A DNA stretch of 64,000 nt from Flavobacterium nackdongense (GCF_004355225.1 NZ_CP037933.1:3038001-3102000); one strand, 5' to 3'. Counted from the first letter of the stretch, positions 26,237 through 36,228 are shown. Notes: generated by a model from the sequence alone, not told the origin. A program made the numbers and translations.

Positions 26237-26248
26237 AAATTAAAAAAT

Positions 26249-27433
26249 ATGGAAATACAAGGAGCTAATAATTATTTACAGGCGGTACAGCAAATAAAAA
26301 CAGCGATTTTACGAAGTCGTTACGAAGCTGCTGCGCGTGCTAATAAAGAATTACTCAAGTTGTATTTTGGAATTGGTCAATATGTATCCTTCCATAGCCG
26401 AAATAAAAATTGGGGAAAAGGAGCTATTGACAGTATTTCGAATTTGTTGCAACAAGAATTGCACGGTTTGAGAGGTTTTTCGGCTACGAATATAAAGAAT
26501 ATGCGTCTTTTTTATGAAGGATGGGAATTTTTGCAACCTTTTTTGATAGACGAAAAAGAACCTCTTTTTCAATTTTCGGAGGAGGAATTAAATCGGCAGA
26601 TACCGTCTGCCGAATTGAAAAACTCAAATCGTCAGTTGCTGACTGACGATTTGAATGATGGTTTTGTAATTCGTCAGTTGCCAACTGACGAATTACAAAA
26701 TGAGTTTGTTACTATGTTTTTAAAAAACGGTTTCACGCATCATATTGCAATAATAAACAACACTGAAAATATAGAAGAACGTGTTTTTTATATACAAAAA
26801 ACAGCAACCGAATTTTGGAATAATACGACTTTAAAACACCATTTAAAGTCAGATTTGTACCAAAGACAAGGGAAATTAACGCATAATTTTCAAACGACTT
26901 TAGCTGAAAATAGTTTTAGACAAAAAGCGTTAATGGCATTTAAGGACGAAATGCTTTTGGATTTCATCAATATTGAAGATGCCGATGAAGAGCCAAACGA
27001 ACGTATTTTGGAAAATGCGATTGTGCAGAACATCAAAAAATTCATAATGGCTTTGGGTTCTGAATTTAGTTTTATCGGAAATCAACACCGATTGATTATA
27101 GAAGACGAAGAGTATTTTATAGATTTGTTGTTTTTTAATCGGAAAATTCAAAGTCTAGTCGCTATCGAATTGAAGAAAGGAAAGTTCAAAGCAGAATATG
27201 TAGGAAAAATGAATTTGTATCTTTCGGCTTTGGACGAAATGGTCAAACAACCGCATGAAAATCCATCTATTGGAATAATTCTTTGCAAAGAAAAAAACAA
27301 TAAAATAGTGGAATTTGCATTTAGAGACACCTCAAAACCAATGGGAGTGGTGACCTATAAAACCTACAATGATTTGCCAGAAGCCTATAAAAATATTCTG
27401 CCAGATACTGAAACGTTGAAAGGATTGTTATAA
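26249..27433 (+). CDS. DUF1016 / YhcG family PD-(D/E)XK nuclease-domain protein
   Basis: A 394-residue protein. The N-terminal DUF1016 domain (about residues 5-100) has the LLKLYFGIGQYVS and WGKGAIDSISNLLQ blocks. The C-terminal PD-(D/E)XK fold has FIDLLFFN near 290 and VAIELKKGKFKAEY near 306-320, giving the D...ExK nuclease residues. Between them, residues about 114-152 are encoded by three perfect palindromes and read NRQIPSAEL, NRQLLTDDL and IRQLPTDEL. The gene lies between 48-bp direct repeats in the middle of the split metH locus. Members are linked to mobile DNA and restriction loci. Activity here is unproved. Confidence 0.88.
   Translation: MEIQGANNYLQAVQQIKTAILRSRYEAAARANKELLKLYFGIGQYVSFHSRNKNWGKGAIDSISNLLQQELHGLRGFSATNIKNMRLFYEGWEFLQPFLIDEKEPLFQFSEEELNRQIPSAELKNSNRQLLTDDLNDGFVIRQLPTDELQNEFVTMFLKNGFTHHIAIINNTENIEERVFYIQKTATEFWNNTTLKHHLKSDLYQRQGKLTHNFQTTLAENSFRQKALMAFKDEMLLDFINIEDADEEPNERILENAIVQNIKKFIMALGSEFSFIGNQHRLIIEDEEYFIDLLFFNRKIQSLVAIELKKGKFKAEYVGKMNLYLSALDEMVKQPHENPSIGIILCKEKNNKIVEFAFRDTSKPMGVVTYKTYNDLPEAYKNILPDTETLKGLL
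26594..26700 (+). repeat. Three in-frame palindromes inside the DUF1016 gene
   Basis: Stems: CGGCAGA/TCTGCCG (26594-26612), CAAATCGTCAGT/ACTGACGATTTG (26625-26653), and a perfect 19-bp stem at 26662-26680 with 26682-26700 around one C. Each encodes a variant of RQLPTDEL, so the repeats change protein length in a linker without breaking the frame. Confidence 0.92.
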
Positions 27434-27444
27434 ATAAATGCAAA

Positions 27445-27492
27445 AGTTCCGTAGGAACGACACATTTTGTAGCAACGGATTTTAATCCGTTG
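27445..27492 (+). repeat. Right 48-bp direct repeat flanking the DUF1016 gene
   Basis: Same as 26067-26114 except A for T after GGAACG. It starts 12 bases after the DUF1016 stop and ends 25 bases before the second metH gene. Confidence 0.9.
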
Positions 27493-27517
27493 TTGTAAAT
27501 AAAAGAAAATAAAAAAA

Positions 27518-30199
27518 ATGGCAGTAGCAGAAAAAAGAAGAAATTTAGTATTATCGGGATTAGAACCCTTAATCATTACGCCGGACAGCGTATTTGTAAA
27601 CATTGGGGAACGAACGAACGTTACCGGTTCTAGAAAATTTCTTCGATTAATCAAGGAAGAGAAATACGACGAAGCATTGAGCATTGCCAAAGAGCAAGTA
27701 GAGGGAGGAGCGCAAATCATCGATATCAATATGGATGAAGGAATGCTTGATGGCGAATATGCAATGACTAAATTTCTGAATTTAATTGCTGCCGAACCCG
27801 ATATTTCTCGTGTGCCGATTATGATTGACAGCTCGAAATGGGACATCATTGAAGCCGGTTTGAAAGTTGTGCAAGGAAAATGTGTGGTCAACTCGATTTC
27901 ATTGAAAGAGGGCGAAGAAGCTTTTATCCATCACGCCAAATTGATCAAACGCTACGGAGCTGCGGCTATTATTATGGCTTTTGACGAAGTGGGTCAAGCC
28001 GATAATTACGAAAGACGAATTGAAATTTGCCAACGTTCTTATGATATTTTAGTCAATAAAGTAAACTTTCCTCCTCAGGATATTATTTTCGATTTGAACA
28101 TATTCCCCGTAGCAACAGGAATGGAAGAACATCGCTTGAACGCTTTGGATTTCTTCAGGGGAACCAAATGGGTTCGCGAGAATTTGCCACACGCACACAT
28201 CAGTGGTGGAGTGAGCAATGTTTCGTTCTCGTTTAGAGGAAATGATACGGTTCGTGAAGCGATGCACTCGGTTTTCTTGTACCACGCCATCAAGAACGGA
28301 ATGACGATGGGCATCGTAAATCCTGAGATGTTGTCTATTTACGATGAAATTCCAAAAGATTTATTAGATCACGTAGAAGATGTAATTTTGGACCGACGTG
28401 ATGATGCTACTGAGCGTTTGTTAGATTTAGCTGAAAGTTTCAAAGGAGATGCAAAAGTTAATGATAAAGCAGTACAAGAGTGGCGAAATAATACATTTCA
28501 AGAACGATTAATTTACTCGCTTGTAAAAGGAACCGACGAATTTATTGACCAAGATGTCGAAGAGGCGCGGCTTAATTCGGCAAAAGCTATTGATGTGATC
28601 GAAATCCATTTGATGGCCGGAATGTCGCAAGTAGGCGATTTGTTTGGTTCTGGAAAAATGTTTTTGCCACAGGTAGTAAAATCGGCACGAGTAATGAAAA
28701 AAGCGGTGGCTTATTTATTGCCTTTTATCGAGGCAGAAAAAGTAGGAAGGTCATCATCGGCTGGAAAAATACTTATTGCCACTGTAAAAGGGGATGTACA
28801 CGATATTGGTAAAAATATTGTCTCGGTAGTAATGGCTTGTAACAATTTTGAAATGATAGATTTGGGTGTAATGGTCCCACCTGAAAAAATAATTGCGGAA
28901 GCCATAAAGCACAATGTCGATATTATCGCATTAAGTGGTTTGATAACGCCTTCGTTAGATGAAATGGTTTTTATGGCCAAGGAAATGAAACGTCATAAAA
29001 TGACTATTCCGTTGATGGTTGGTGGAGCGACTACTTCTAGAGCGCATACTGCGGTCAAGATTGCGCCCGAATATCCTTATACTGTTTTGCATACGACTGA
29101 TGCTTCTAAAGCGGTTGGCGGCGCCAGTAATTTGATGCAAGCAGACACTAACGAGGCGTACAAAAAAAGTATTAAAGAGGAATATGATGCTCTTCGAGAA
29201 GGCTATTTAAGCAGAAGTCGAGATAAAAATTTCTTGTCTATCGAAGAGGCTCGAAAAAATAAATTAAAATTGGATTGGGACAGTTTCAAGCCCGTTAAGC
29301 CCAACTTTATTGGAATACAATCTATTGAGGTAGATTTGAATGATTTAATTGAGTTTATCGATTGGACACCATTTTTTCAATCTTGGGAGCTGTTCGGAAA
29401 ATATCCAGCTATTTTAACCGATGAGGTTGTTGGCGAACAAGCAACAATCGTTTTTGCTGACGCTAAGAAAATGCTTCAACAACTTTTGTCCGAAAAATGG
29501 TTGACTGCCAAAGCGATCTACGGTATTTTTCCAGCGAATCAGGTCAATGATGACGATATACAAGTGTATGATGATAAAGGAAATGAATTGGAAAAGTTTC
29601 TAACTCTGCGGCAACAATCCCAAAAAACGGCGGGAGCTCCAAATATTGCCTTGGCGGATTTTATTGCACCAAAAAATGATGGAATTCAAGATTTTATGGG
29701 TTGTTTTTGCGTTACAACTGGTTTCGGAGTGGATGAAAAAGTAGCAGAATTCGAAAAAGATTTAGACGATTATAATTCGATTTTAATCAAAGCTTTAGCC
29801 GATCGTTTTGCAGAGGCTTTTGCCGAATATTTGCATTTAAAAATTAGAAAAGAAATTTGGGGATACGCAGCTGACGAAAATTTATCGAACCAAGATTTAA
29901 TCAAAGAAGGGTATAGTGGTATTCGTCCAGCGCCAGGTTATCCGGCTTGTCCCGACCATTTAGAAAAACCAACCATTTGGAAATTGCTGAATGTCGAAAA
30001 AGAAATCGGAGTGACTCTGACCGATAGTATGGCGATGTGGCCCACTTCATCGGTCTCCGGATATTATTTTGGCAATCCAGAAAGCAAGTATTTCGGACTC
30101 GGAAAAATCAAAGAAGACCAAGTCGTTGATTACGCCAAACGTCGAAGTATTTCGACCGATAAAGCAATGAAATGGTTGAGCCCTAATATAGCAGATTAG
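27518..30199 (+). CDS. metH: Methionine synthase, pterin/B12/activation half
   Basis: An 893-residue protein with the methyltetrahydrofolate domain first ([15 protein letters not shown], about residues 26-40). The cobalamin domain follows, with DVHDIGK at about 426-432 supplying the lower-ligand His. The C-terminal SAM-binding reactivation domain has [12 protein letters not shown] near 800-812. With the 333-residue partner it makes methionine from homocysteine and methyl-THF. The methyl-THF comes from MetF, encoded next. The start is close to the right direct repeat of the DUF1016 insertion, so the insertion may have replaced its original upstream region. Confidence 0.96.
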   Translation: MAVAEKRRNLVLSGLEPLIITPDSVFVNIGERTNVTGSRKFLRLIKEEKYDEALSIAKEQVEGGAQIIDINMDEGMLDGEYAMTKFLNLIAAEPDISRVPIMIDSSKWDIIEAGLKVVQGKCVVNSISLKEGEEAFIHHAKLIKRYGAAAIIMAFDEVGQADNYERRIEICQRSYDILVNKVNFPPQDIIFDLNIFPVATGMEEHRLNALDFFRGTKWVRENLPHAHISGGVSNVSFSFRGNDTVREAMHSVFLYHAIKNGMTMGIVNPEMLSIYDEIPKDLLDHVEDVILDRRDDATERLLDLAESFKGDAKVNDKAVQEWRNNTFQERLIYSLVKGTDEFIDQDVEEARLNSAKAIDVIEIHLMAGMSQVGDLFGSGKMFLPQVVKSARVMKKAVAYLLPFIEAEKVGRSSSAGKILIATVKGDVHDIGKNIVSVVMACNNFEMIDLGVMVPPEKIIAEAIKHNVDIIALSGLITPSLDEMVFMAKEMKRHKMTIPLMVGGATTSRAHTAVKIAPEYPYTVLHTTDASKAVGGASNLMQADTNEAYKKSIKEEYDALREGYLSRSRDKNFLSIEEARKNKLKLDWDSFKPVKPNFIGIQSIEVDLNDLIEFIDWTPFFQSWELFGKYPAILTDEVVGEQATIVFADAKKMLQQLLSEKWLTAKAIYGIFPANQVNDDDIQVYDDKGNELEKFLTLRQQSQKTAGAPNIALADFIAPKNDGIQDFMGCFCVTTGFGVDEKVAEFEKDLDDYNSILIKALADRFAEAFAEYLHLKIRKEIWGYAADENLSNQDLIKEGYSGIRPAPGYPACPDHLEKPTIWKLLNVEKEIGVTLTDSMAMWPTSSVSGYYFGNPESKYFGLGKIKEDQVVDYAKRRSISTDKAMKWLSPNIAD

Positions 30200-30300
30200 A
30201 GCCCCCTAACCCCCGAAGGGGGAATGGGAGCTGCTTAAAAAAACAGAAATTAACACCTGACCCCTCTATCAGGAATTCCCCCTTCGGGGGTTAGGGGGCT
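30200..30300. repeat. Long inverted repeat pair between metH and metF
   Basis: AGCCCCCTAACCCCCGAAGG (from 30200, 26 bases in all) has its inverted complement at 30275-30300. Each arm also contains its own CCCCC/GGGGG hairpin. The pair could fold into a cruciform, or as RNA into one long stem just before the metF start. It belongs to the same G/C-rich class as the elements at 4040, 22288 and 23261. Confidence 0.85.
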
Positions 30301-30305
30301 TGACT

Positions 30306-31259
30306 ATGAAAGTAACACAACATATTGGAAACGCCAATGGGAAACCATTGTTTTCTTTCGAAATTGTTCCGCCTCAAAAAGGAACAAATATTAAAGATTT
30401 GTATCAAAATATCGATCCCTTGATGGAGTTTAAGCCGCCATTTATTGATGTAACCACTTCCAGAGAGGAATATGTATATATCGAAAAAGACGGACTTTTT
30501 GATCGTCGAATCACTCGTATGCGGCCGGGAACGGTTGGGATTTGCGCTTCTATTCAACATAAATATGGCGTAGACGCAATCCCACACGTACTTTGCGGTG
30601 GTTTTACTAAAGAAGAAACCGAGTATTTATTGGTCGATTGTCATTATTTAGGAATTGACAATTTGGTCGCCCTTCGTGGCGATCCAATGAAAGGCGAAAA
30701 ATATTTCGAACCTACCAAAGGTGGAAATGGGTATGCGGTGGATTTGGTAAAACAAATCAAAGCGATGAATGCAGGTCAGTTTTTGCACGATACTTTGCCA
30801 ATGCAAAATGCGCCTGATTTTTGTGTTGGTGTGGCGGGCTATCCTGAAAAACATATAGAAGCACCAAGTTTGGAAGCCGATTTGAAAAGACTAAAAGATA
30901 AAGTCGATGCAGGAGCAGACTACGTTGTAACGCAAATGTTTTTTGATAATCAAAAGTATTTCAAATTTGTCGAAGCGGCACGTGCTATAGGAATTACCGT
31001 TCCAATTATTCCTGGAATCAAGCCAGTTGCGGTAAAACGTCATTTGCAATTGTTGCCACAAGTTTTTTGGTTGGATATGCCTCAAGATTTGATTCATGAT
31101 ATCGAACAAGCTAAAGATAACGCTGCAGTTCGTCAAATAGGAGTGGAGTTTGCCGTTCAACAGTCTAAAGAATTAATCGAATTTGGTGTGCCTTGTGTGC
31201 ATTATTATTCGATGGGGAAATCAGATAATATTCATCAAATAGCGAGTCAGGTTTTTTAA
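30306..31259 (+). CDS. metF: Methylenetetrahydrofolate reductase
   Basis: A 317-residue TIM-barrel flavoprotein that reduces methylene-THF to methyl-THF for MetH. FSFEIVPPQKG near the start holds the catalytic Glu. VALRGDP and YVVTQMFFDN are conserved family blocks, and the ending around GVPCVHYYSMG fits bacterial and eukaryotic MTHFRs. I use the ATG at 30306; the TTG six bases earlier falls in the inverted repeat. It is the last gene of the methionine block and is followed by a strong terminator. Confidence 0.94.
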   Translation: MKVTQHIGNANGKPLFSFEIVPPQKGTNIKDLYQNIDPLMEFKPPFIDVTTSREEYVYIEKDGLFDRRITRMRPGTVGICASIQHKYGVDAIPHVLCGGFTKEETEYLLVDCHYLGIDNLVALRGDPMKGEKYFEPTKGGNGYAVDLVKQIKAMNAGQFLHDTLPMQNAPDFCVGVAGYPEKHIEAPSLEADLKRLKDKVDAGADYVVTQMFFDNQKYFKFVEAARAIGITVPIIPGIKPVAVKRHLQLLPQVFWLDMPQDLIHDIEQAKDNAAVRQIGVEFAVQQSKELIEFGVPCVHYYSMGKSDNIHQIASQVF

Positions 31260-31276
31260 CTATAGACTCTATTCGC

Positions 31277-31314
31277 AAAAAAGCCATTACACTTGTCGTG
31301 AATGGCTTTTTTTT
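31277..31314 (+). terminator. Terminator after metF
   Basis: AAAAGCCATT (31279-31288) pairs with AATGGCTTTT (31301-31310), followed by TTTT. It lies 18 bases beyond the metF stop. Confidence 0.85.
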
Positions 31315-31373
31315 ATATAAGTAGGTTTTTATCACATCTGAATCCAGCAGAAATTTAATTCAAATAAGACCAA

Positions 31374-31402
31374 AAAAAAGCCATTCGCCAAGGCGAATAG
31401 CT
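31374..31402 (-). terminator. Terminator of the Ala-rich lipoprotein gene
   Basis: AGCTATTCGCC with GGCGAATGGCT (31379-31402 on the minus strand, two-base loop) is followed by eight T on the minus strand. Confidence 0.8.
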
Positions 31403-31425
31403 TATTTTTTTACTGTAATTTAGAA

Positions 31426-31638
31426 TTACTTAGCAGGTGCAGCAGCAGGTGCAGCAGCAGGTGCAGCAGCAGCAGCAGTATCAACAGCAGCAGCAGCAGT
31501 ATCAGCTACAACAGCAGCAGTATCAACAGCAACAGCAGTAGTATCTACAGCTTCAGCAGCAGGAGCCTCTTCAGCTTTTTTACATGATACAACAGTCAAA
31601 ACAGCAACAACAGCTAAACTTAAAAGTACTTTTTTCAT
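31426..31638 (-). CDS. Small Ala/Pro-rich lipoprotein with VDTA repeats
   Basis: A 70-residue protein with a lipoprotein signal ending LTVVSC (Cys19). The mature part is almost wholly low-complexity: repeated VDTTA/VDTAA units, then AAPAAAPAAAPAK. The encoding DNA is a run of GCAGCA/GCTGCT-type repeats prone to length change. Such small lipoproteins are common in flavobacteria and have no known activity. It is monocistronic, between two convergent terminators on its left and a long gap on its right. Confidence 0.75.
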   Translation of the reverse strand: MKKVLLSLAVVAVLTVVSCKKAEEAPAAEAVDTTAVAVDTAAVVADTAAAAVDTAAAAAPAAAPAAAPAK

Positions 31639-32225
31639 CTTACTTAATTATAAAAGGTTAATTATTAATTCGGGGCAAAGATATAAATTTTTTAATAGTT
31701 AAAATATTTTTTCATTATTTTTTTTAAAATATTTTTGTTTCAAAGCCTATTGAAGAATTACAAACAGATTGGCGATAAGTCTGAAATAAAAATAAATCAG
31801 GGATTCAATACTTGGTTTTCTTTAATTAAAAATCAAAAAATTGTGAGTTTTGCTTATTGTTGAATTCTACTTTTTGGGATGAACCAATTTCAATGCATTG
31901 ATTAAATTTGGACTCCTGCAAATTCATCCATAATGTCTAACATAGCGCACATCGGCCATATTATTTCTACAGATAGTTCAGTTATTACATAGGTTACTCC
32001 TGGTGATTTCCCATCCTCGGTCTAATTTAAGACTATCAAATTATGTTTGGTACCAATGACAAAACCTCCTGATTGGCATCCAATAGAGTAATTTTTTGCA
32101 ATTAAACAAGCAGCCATTTTACTTTTTCGGCAGAATGGGCCGCAGTGTTTGGAGTGTTATAAATCGATTAATTTAGTAGGAACATCAAATTCATAATCAT
32201 CCTTAAGTATGCACGAATTCTGATT
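31639..32225. other. 587-base gap; possible unrecognisable gene relic on the minus strand
   Basis: No open frame of useful length exists. Parts read on the minus strand look coding-like in short pieces (for example ACLIAKNYSIGCQSGGFVIG and MLDIMDEFAGVQ) but in different frames with stops between them. This suggests a decayed gene, which I could not match to a family. The left 100 bases are the AT-rich promoter region of the lipoprotein gene. Confidence 0.3.
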
Positions 32226-33464
32226 TTAAGAAATTTGATTCAAAATGATGTTCGTTGCTCCTTTGTTCATTTGCACAAAAGTGCTGCAAATATGGCCTTT
32301 TTCGTGTCGGAGCGTTTCGTCGGAAATTAGATTAGAAAAGACTTTAGTAAGTTCATTTTTATTAGCAATAGAAATGCAGCCTTCTAAATTTACCAAAGCA
32401 GTAGCTTCGGCAAAATGGCTGAAATTGGGGCCAATAACTATGGGAACTCCAAAAGTAGCGGGTTCCAAAATATTATGAACACCAGGATTTCCAAAGCCGC
32501 CACCAACATAGGCAATATCGGCATAGCTGTAAATCTTGGTGAGAATTCCGATGGTATCGATGATAAAAACATCGAAATCTTGTAGGGACAGGTCGCGACC
32601 GGTCCTTACTTCTGAAAACAACACCGCTTTTTTAGAAATAGCATTTTTCAATTCTTGAATTTGCTCGCTGTTGATGTTGTGTGGAGCGATAATAAACTTG
32701 ACTTTTTTAGCGGTTTGATTGATGAAATCCACCAATAAACTTTCGTCTTTTGGCCAAGAACTTCCAATAACAACGGTCAAAGTATCATTTTTGAAGGTTT
32801 CGATAAAATCTAAAGAGTTGTCTTTTTCCAAAATAGTTGCCACTCGGTCAAAACGAGTATCGCCCGAAACGGCCACATTGGTTTTACCTAATTGCAATAA
32901 TAATTTTTTGGAACTTTCATTTTGTACAAAAAAGTAAGTAAACGCCTCCAGTGCTTTTCTGTAAAAACCGCCATACCATTTAAAGAACATTTGGTTTTTT
33001 CTAAATATTCCCGAAATCAAATAGGTTGGGGTTTCCAGCTTTCGAAGTTCATTCAAATAATTGGGCCAATATTCGTATTTGATGAAGAAAACCATTTCTG
33101 GATGTACCAATTTCAAAAATTGTTTCGCATTTTTTTGAGTATCCAAAGGCAAATAAACCGTGGCATCGGCAACAGTATTGTTTTTCCTCACTTCATAACC
33201 TGAAGGCGAAAAAAATGAAATCACGATTTTATGATGGGGAAATTTTCCTTTTATTTTTTCGATAACAGGCAATCCTTGCTCGTATTCGCCCAATGAAGCC
33301 GCGTGGAACCAAATGGTTTTGTCTTCGGTTCTAATTTTTGAGGCTAAAATTTCAAAAACAGGCTTGCGACCTTCGACAAAAAGTTTCATTTTTGGGCTGA
33401 AAGTAGCGACGATTTTCAATAAAAAATTCGCAATTTGAACTATTAAGTTGTAGATAAAAAGCAT
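32226..33464 (-). CDS. waaA: 3-deoxy-D-manno-octulosonic acid transferase
   Basis: A 412-residue GT30 glycosyltransferase that adds KDO to lipid A precursor at the inner membrane. The N-terminal hydrophobic anchor (MLFIYNLIVQIANFLLKIVA) is followed by VEGRK and the family block WFHAASLGEYEQ, with its catalytic Glu. A C-terminal Rossmann domain ends near GVPIVIGPNFSHF. I start at MLFIYN; seven codons upstream another start is in frame but does not match usual homologs. It is divergent from the DegT-type aminotransferase gene, so both may belong to envelope polysaccharide synthesis. Confidence 0.93.
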   Translation of the reverse strand: MLFIYNLIVQIANFLLKIVATFSPKMKLFVEGRKPVFEILASKIRTEDKTIWFHAASLGEYEQGLPVIEKIKGKFPHHKIVISFFSPSGYEVRKNNTVADATVYLPLDTQKNAKQFLKLVHPEMVFFIKYEYWPNYLNELRKLETPTYLISGIFRKNQMFFKWYGGFYRKALEAFTYFFVQNESSKKLLLQLGKTNVAVSGDTRFDRVATILEKDNSLDFIETFKNDTLTVVIGSSWPKDESLLVDFINQTAKKVKFIIAPHNINSEQIQELKNAISKKAVLFSEVRTGRDLSLQDFDVFIIDTIGILTKIYSYADIAYVGGGFGNPGVHNILEPATFGVPIVIGPNFSHFAEATALVNLEGCISIANKNELTKVFSNLISDETLRHEKGHICSTFVQMNKGATNIILNQIS

Positions 33465-33618
33465 ATCAAAAATTTTCTTGGGCAAAAATACGTTTTCTTT
33501 TAATTATCTATAAAATCATTCTTCTAAAATCCCTATTTTTGTTGTGAATTTAAAACAGGCTCAGCGAAAGGAATCGAAGTAAAATTTTGTTTCGAATGAA
33601 CTCTAAACACAAGATTAA

Positions 33619-34749
33619 ATGAAAAAATTGCAAATGGTTGACCTAAAAAGTCAATATGATAAAATTAAAGAAACCGTAAACACTTCGATCCAAGAAGTTC
33701 TTGACAGCAATACGTACATCAACGGACCACAGGTTCATCAATTTCAAAAAAATCTCGAAGAATATCTCGATGTAAAACACGTAATCCCTTGTGCCAACGG
33801 TACCGATGCTTTGCAAATTGCGATGATGGGATTAGGTCTGAAACCTGGTGATGAGGTGATAACAGCCGATTTTACTTTTGCTGCTACAGTCGAAGTGATT
33901 GCTTTATTACAGCTGACACCTGTTTTGGTTGATGTTGATATGGTGAATATGAATATTTCTATCGAAGCCATCAAAAAAGCGATCACACCAAAAACCAAAG
34001 CGATTGTTCCTGTCCATTTATTTGGCCGTGCCGCCAATATGGAAGCAATTATGGCGATTGCTAACGAACACAATCTGTATGTTATCGAGGATAATGCCCA
34101 AGCGATTGGTGCAAATTGTAAGTTTTCGGATGGAACCAAAAAGAAAGCGGGAGTGATTGGACACGTTGGAGCGACTTCGTTTTTTCCTTCTAAAAATTTA
34201 GGTTGTTATGGCGATGGTGGGGCTATTTTCACCAACGATGATGCTTTGGCACATACTATTCGCGGAATTGTTAATCACGGAATGTACGAACGGTACCATC
34301 ACGATGTTGTGGGCGTCAATTCGAGGTTAGACAGTATTCAAGCAGCGGTTTTAAATGCTAAATTGCCTTTATTGGATACCTATAATGCTGCGCGTCAAAA
34401 TGCGGCTAGAAAATACTCGGCTGCTTTTGAAGGGCATAAAAATATCATTGCACCTAGTATTTGCGATATTTGTGATTGCCACGTTTTTCATCAATACACC
34501 CTACGAATTATTGATGCCGACAGAAATGGGTTGATGCAACATTTACTAGACAAAGGCATTCCATGTGCCATTTATTATCCAATTCCGTTGCATTCTCAAA
34601 AAGCATATCTTGATCCTCGTTACAAAGAAGAGGATTTTCCGGTGACCAATCAGTTGGTAAAAGAGGTGATTTCCTTGCCAATGCACACCGAATTAGACGA
34701 TGAACAAATCCAATTTATTACTGATTCAGTTTTAGAATTTCTAAAATAA
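33619..34749 (+). CDS. DegT/DnrJ/EryC1 family sugar aminotransferase
   Basis: A 376-residue PLP enzyme that aminates keto-sugar nucleotides for surface polysaccharide. The PLP lysine is in FFPSKNLGCYGDGG, and HLFGRAANMEAI and EDNAQAIGA are typical of the WbpE/WlbE-like branch that acts on UDP-3-keto sugars. The exact substrate cannot be read from sequence. It is followed after 7 bases by an NTF2-like gene and then galE, which points to one transcript linked to sugar metabolism. A TATTTTTG -7 element is at 33534-33541. Confidence 0.88.
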   Translation: MKKLQMVDLKSQYDKIKETVNTSIQEVLDSNTYINGPQVHQFQKNLEEYLDVKHVIPCANGTDALQIAMMGLGLKPGDEVITADFTFAATVEVIALLQLTPVLVDVDMVNMNISIEAIKKAITPKTKAIVPVHLFGRAANMEAIMAIANEHNLYVIEDNAQAIGANCKFSDGTKKKAGVIGHVGATSFFPSKNLGCYGDGGAIFTNDDALAHTIRGIVNHGMYERYHHDVVGVNSRLDSIQAAVLNAKLPLLDTYNAARQNAARKYSAAFEGHKNIIAPSICDICDCHVFHQYTLRIIDADRNGLMQHLLDKGIPCAIYYPIPLHSQKAYLDPRYKEEDFPVTNQLVKEVISLPMHTELDDEQIQFITDSVLEFLK

Positions 34750-34756
34750 GTAATTC

Positions 34757-35212
34757 ATGAAATATAGTAAGATAATTGTCGCTGTACTTTTGTTTCAATG
34801 CTCGGGATGGGCTCAGGATAGGACTACTAATAAAGAAGAAGCAGTTGTAGCTTCGCAAGTAGAACTATTGCGACAAGGATTAATGACCGCCGACGGAACA
34901 AAACTAGCTGCAGTAACTTCAAGTGGTCTAACTTATGGGCATTCAGGGGGAAATATTGAAAATCAATCGGCGTTTATCGAAAATGTGGTAAAAAAGAAAT
35001 CCAATGTTATTTCTTTAGAATTTCAAAATCAGACCATTTCATTCGCGGGAAACACTGCTATTGTGAGACATATTTATTTATCCCATACTAAAGATGGTGG
35101 AGTAGAGAAGGAAACCAAAATAGGAGTAATGCAAGTTTGGCAAAAACAAAAAAAACAATGGTTAATGATAGCCAGACAGGCCTATAAATTGCCAGCACCA
35201 GAAAAAATATAA
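34757..35212 (+). CDS. Exported NTF2-like (DUF4440) protein
   Basis: A 151-residue protein with a signal peptide ending SGWAQ. The mature part has the cone fold pattern of DUF4440/SnoaL-like proteins: LLRQGLMTADGTKLAAVTSSG, then GNTAIVRHIYLSH and VMQVWQKQKKQWLMIARQ. This fold serves as a small binding pocket in many settings, and the ligand is not predictable. It starts 7 bases after the aminotransferase, and its stop codon overlaps the first possible ATG of galE (TAATG), indicating translational coupling. Confidence 0.8.
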   Translation: MKYSKIIVAVLLFQCSGWAQDRTTNKEEAVVASQVELLRQGLMTADGTKLAAVTSSGLTYGHSGGNIENQSAFIENVVKKKSNVISLEFQNQTISFAGNTAIVRHIYLSHTKDGGVEKETKIGVMQVWQKQKKQWLMIARQAYKLPAPEKI

Positions 35213-35214
35213 TG

Positions 35215-36228
35215 ATGAAAATACTAGTAACAGGCGGTTTAGGATTTATTGGTTCTCATACTGTAGTTGAATTGCAAAATCAAGGTTTTGAAGTAGTGAT
35301 TGTAGATGATCTTTCGAATTCATCCGAAAATGTTTTAAACGGAATTGTGGCCATCAGCAATAAAAAGCCCCTTTTCGAAAAGTTGGATTTGCGCGAGAAA
35401 AACAAAGTGCAGGATTTTTTCAAAAAGCACCAAGATATTTCAGGCGTAATCCATTTTGCAGCGTCCAAAGCCGTTGGCGAAAGTGTTGGAAATCCGCTTT
35501 TGTACTACGAAAACAACATCAATACTTTGGTGTATTTGCTTCAAGAACTACAAAAACTGCCGGAAGCCAACTTTATTTTTAGTTCGTCTTGCACGGTTTA
35601 CGGTCAAGCCGAAAAAATGCCAATTACCGAAGATGCTTCTATTCAACTTGCAATGTCGCCTTACGGAAACACCAAGCAAATTGGAGAAGAGATCATTACA
35701 GACACAGCCAAAGTGACCAATATCAATGCGATTTTGTTGCGTTATTTCAACCCGATTGGAGCACATCCGTCGGCTGAAATTGGTGAATTGCCAATTGGAG
35801 TTCCTCAAAATTTAGTACCATTCATTACCCAAACGGGTTTCGGATTACGAAAAGAATTATCGGTTTACGGCGATGATTATCCCACCCCGGATGGAACAGC
35901 AGTGCGCGATTATATTCACGTAGTCGATTTGGCGAAAGCCCATGTTATCGCGATGCAACGTTTATTGGATAAAAAGAATTTGGACAAAGTCGAAATCTTC
36001 AATCTAGGAACGGGAACAGGAAGTTCGGTTCTAGAAGTGATTCATTCTTTCGAGAAAGTAAGCGGACAAAAACTACCTTATAAAATCGTAGCTCGAAGAG
36101 AAGGTGATATTACTTCAGCTTACGCCAATACGGATAAAGCCAACAATGTTCTAGGTTGGAAAGCACAATCTACTTTAGACGAAGCGATGGCAAGTGCCTG
36201 GAAATGGGAACAGAAAGTTAGGAGCTAG
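35215..36228 (+). CDS. galE: UDP-glucose 4-epimerase
   Basis: A 337-residue short-chain dehydrogenase-type epimerase interconverting UDP-glucose and UDP-galactose. GGLGFIGSHT is the NAD-binding loop. SSSCTVYG and SPYGNTK hold the Ser/Tyr/Lys catalytic residues, and RYFNPIGAHPS is typical GalE. Two adjacent ATGs exist (35212 and 35215); either fits. It closes a three-gene unit likely supplying sugars for surface polysaccharide, and a terminator follows. Confidence 0.95.
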   Translation: MKILVTGGLGFIGSHTVVELQNQGFEVVIVDDLSNSSENVLNGIVAISNKKPLFEKLDLREKNKVQDFFKKHQDISGVIHFAASKAVGESVGNPLLYYENNINTLVYLLQELQKLPEANFIFSSSCTVYGQAEKMPITEDASIQLAMSPYGNTKQIGEEIITDTAKVTNINAILLRYFNPIGAHPSAEIGELPIGVPQNLVPFITQTGFGLRKELSVYGDDYPTPDGTAVRDYIHVVDLAKAHVIAMQRLLDKKNLDKVEIFNLGTGTGSSVLEVIHSFEKVSGQKLPYKIVARREGDITSAYANTDKANNVLGWKAQSTLDEAMASAWKWEQKVRS

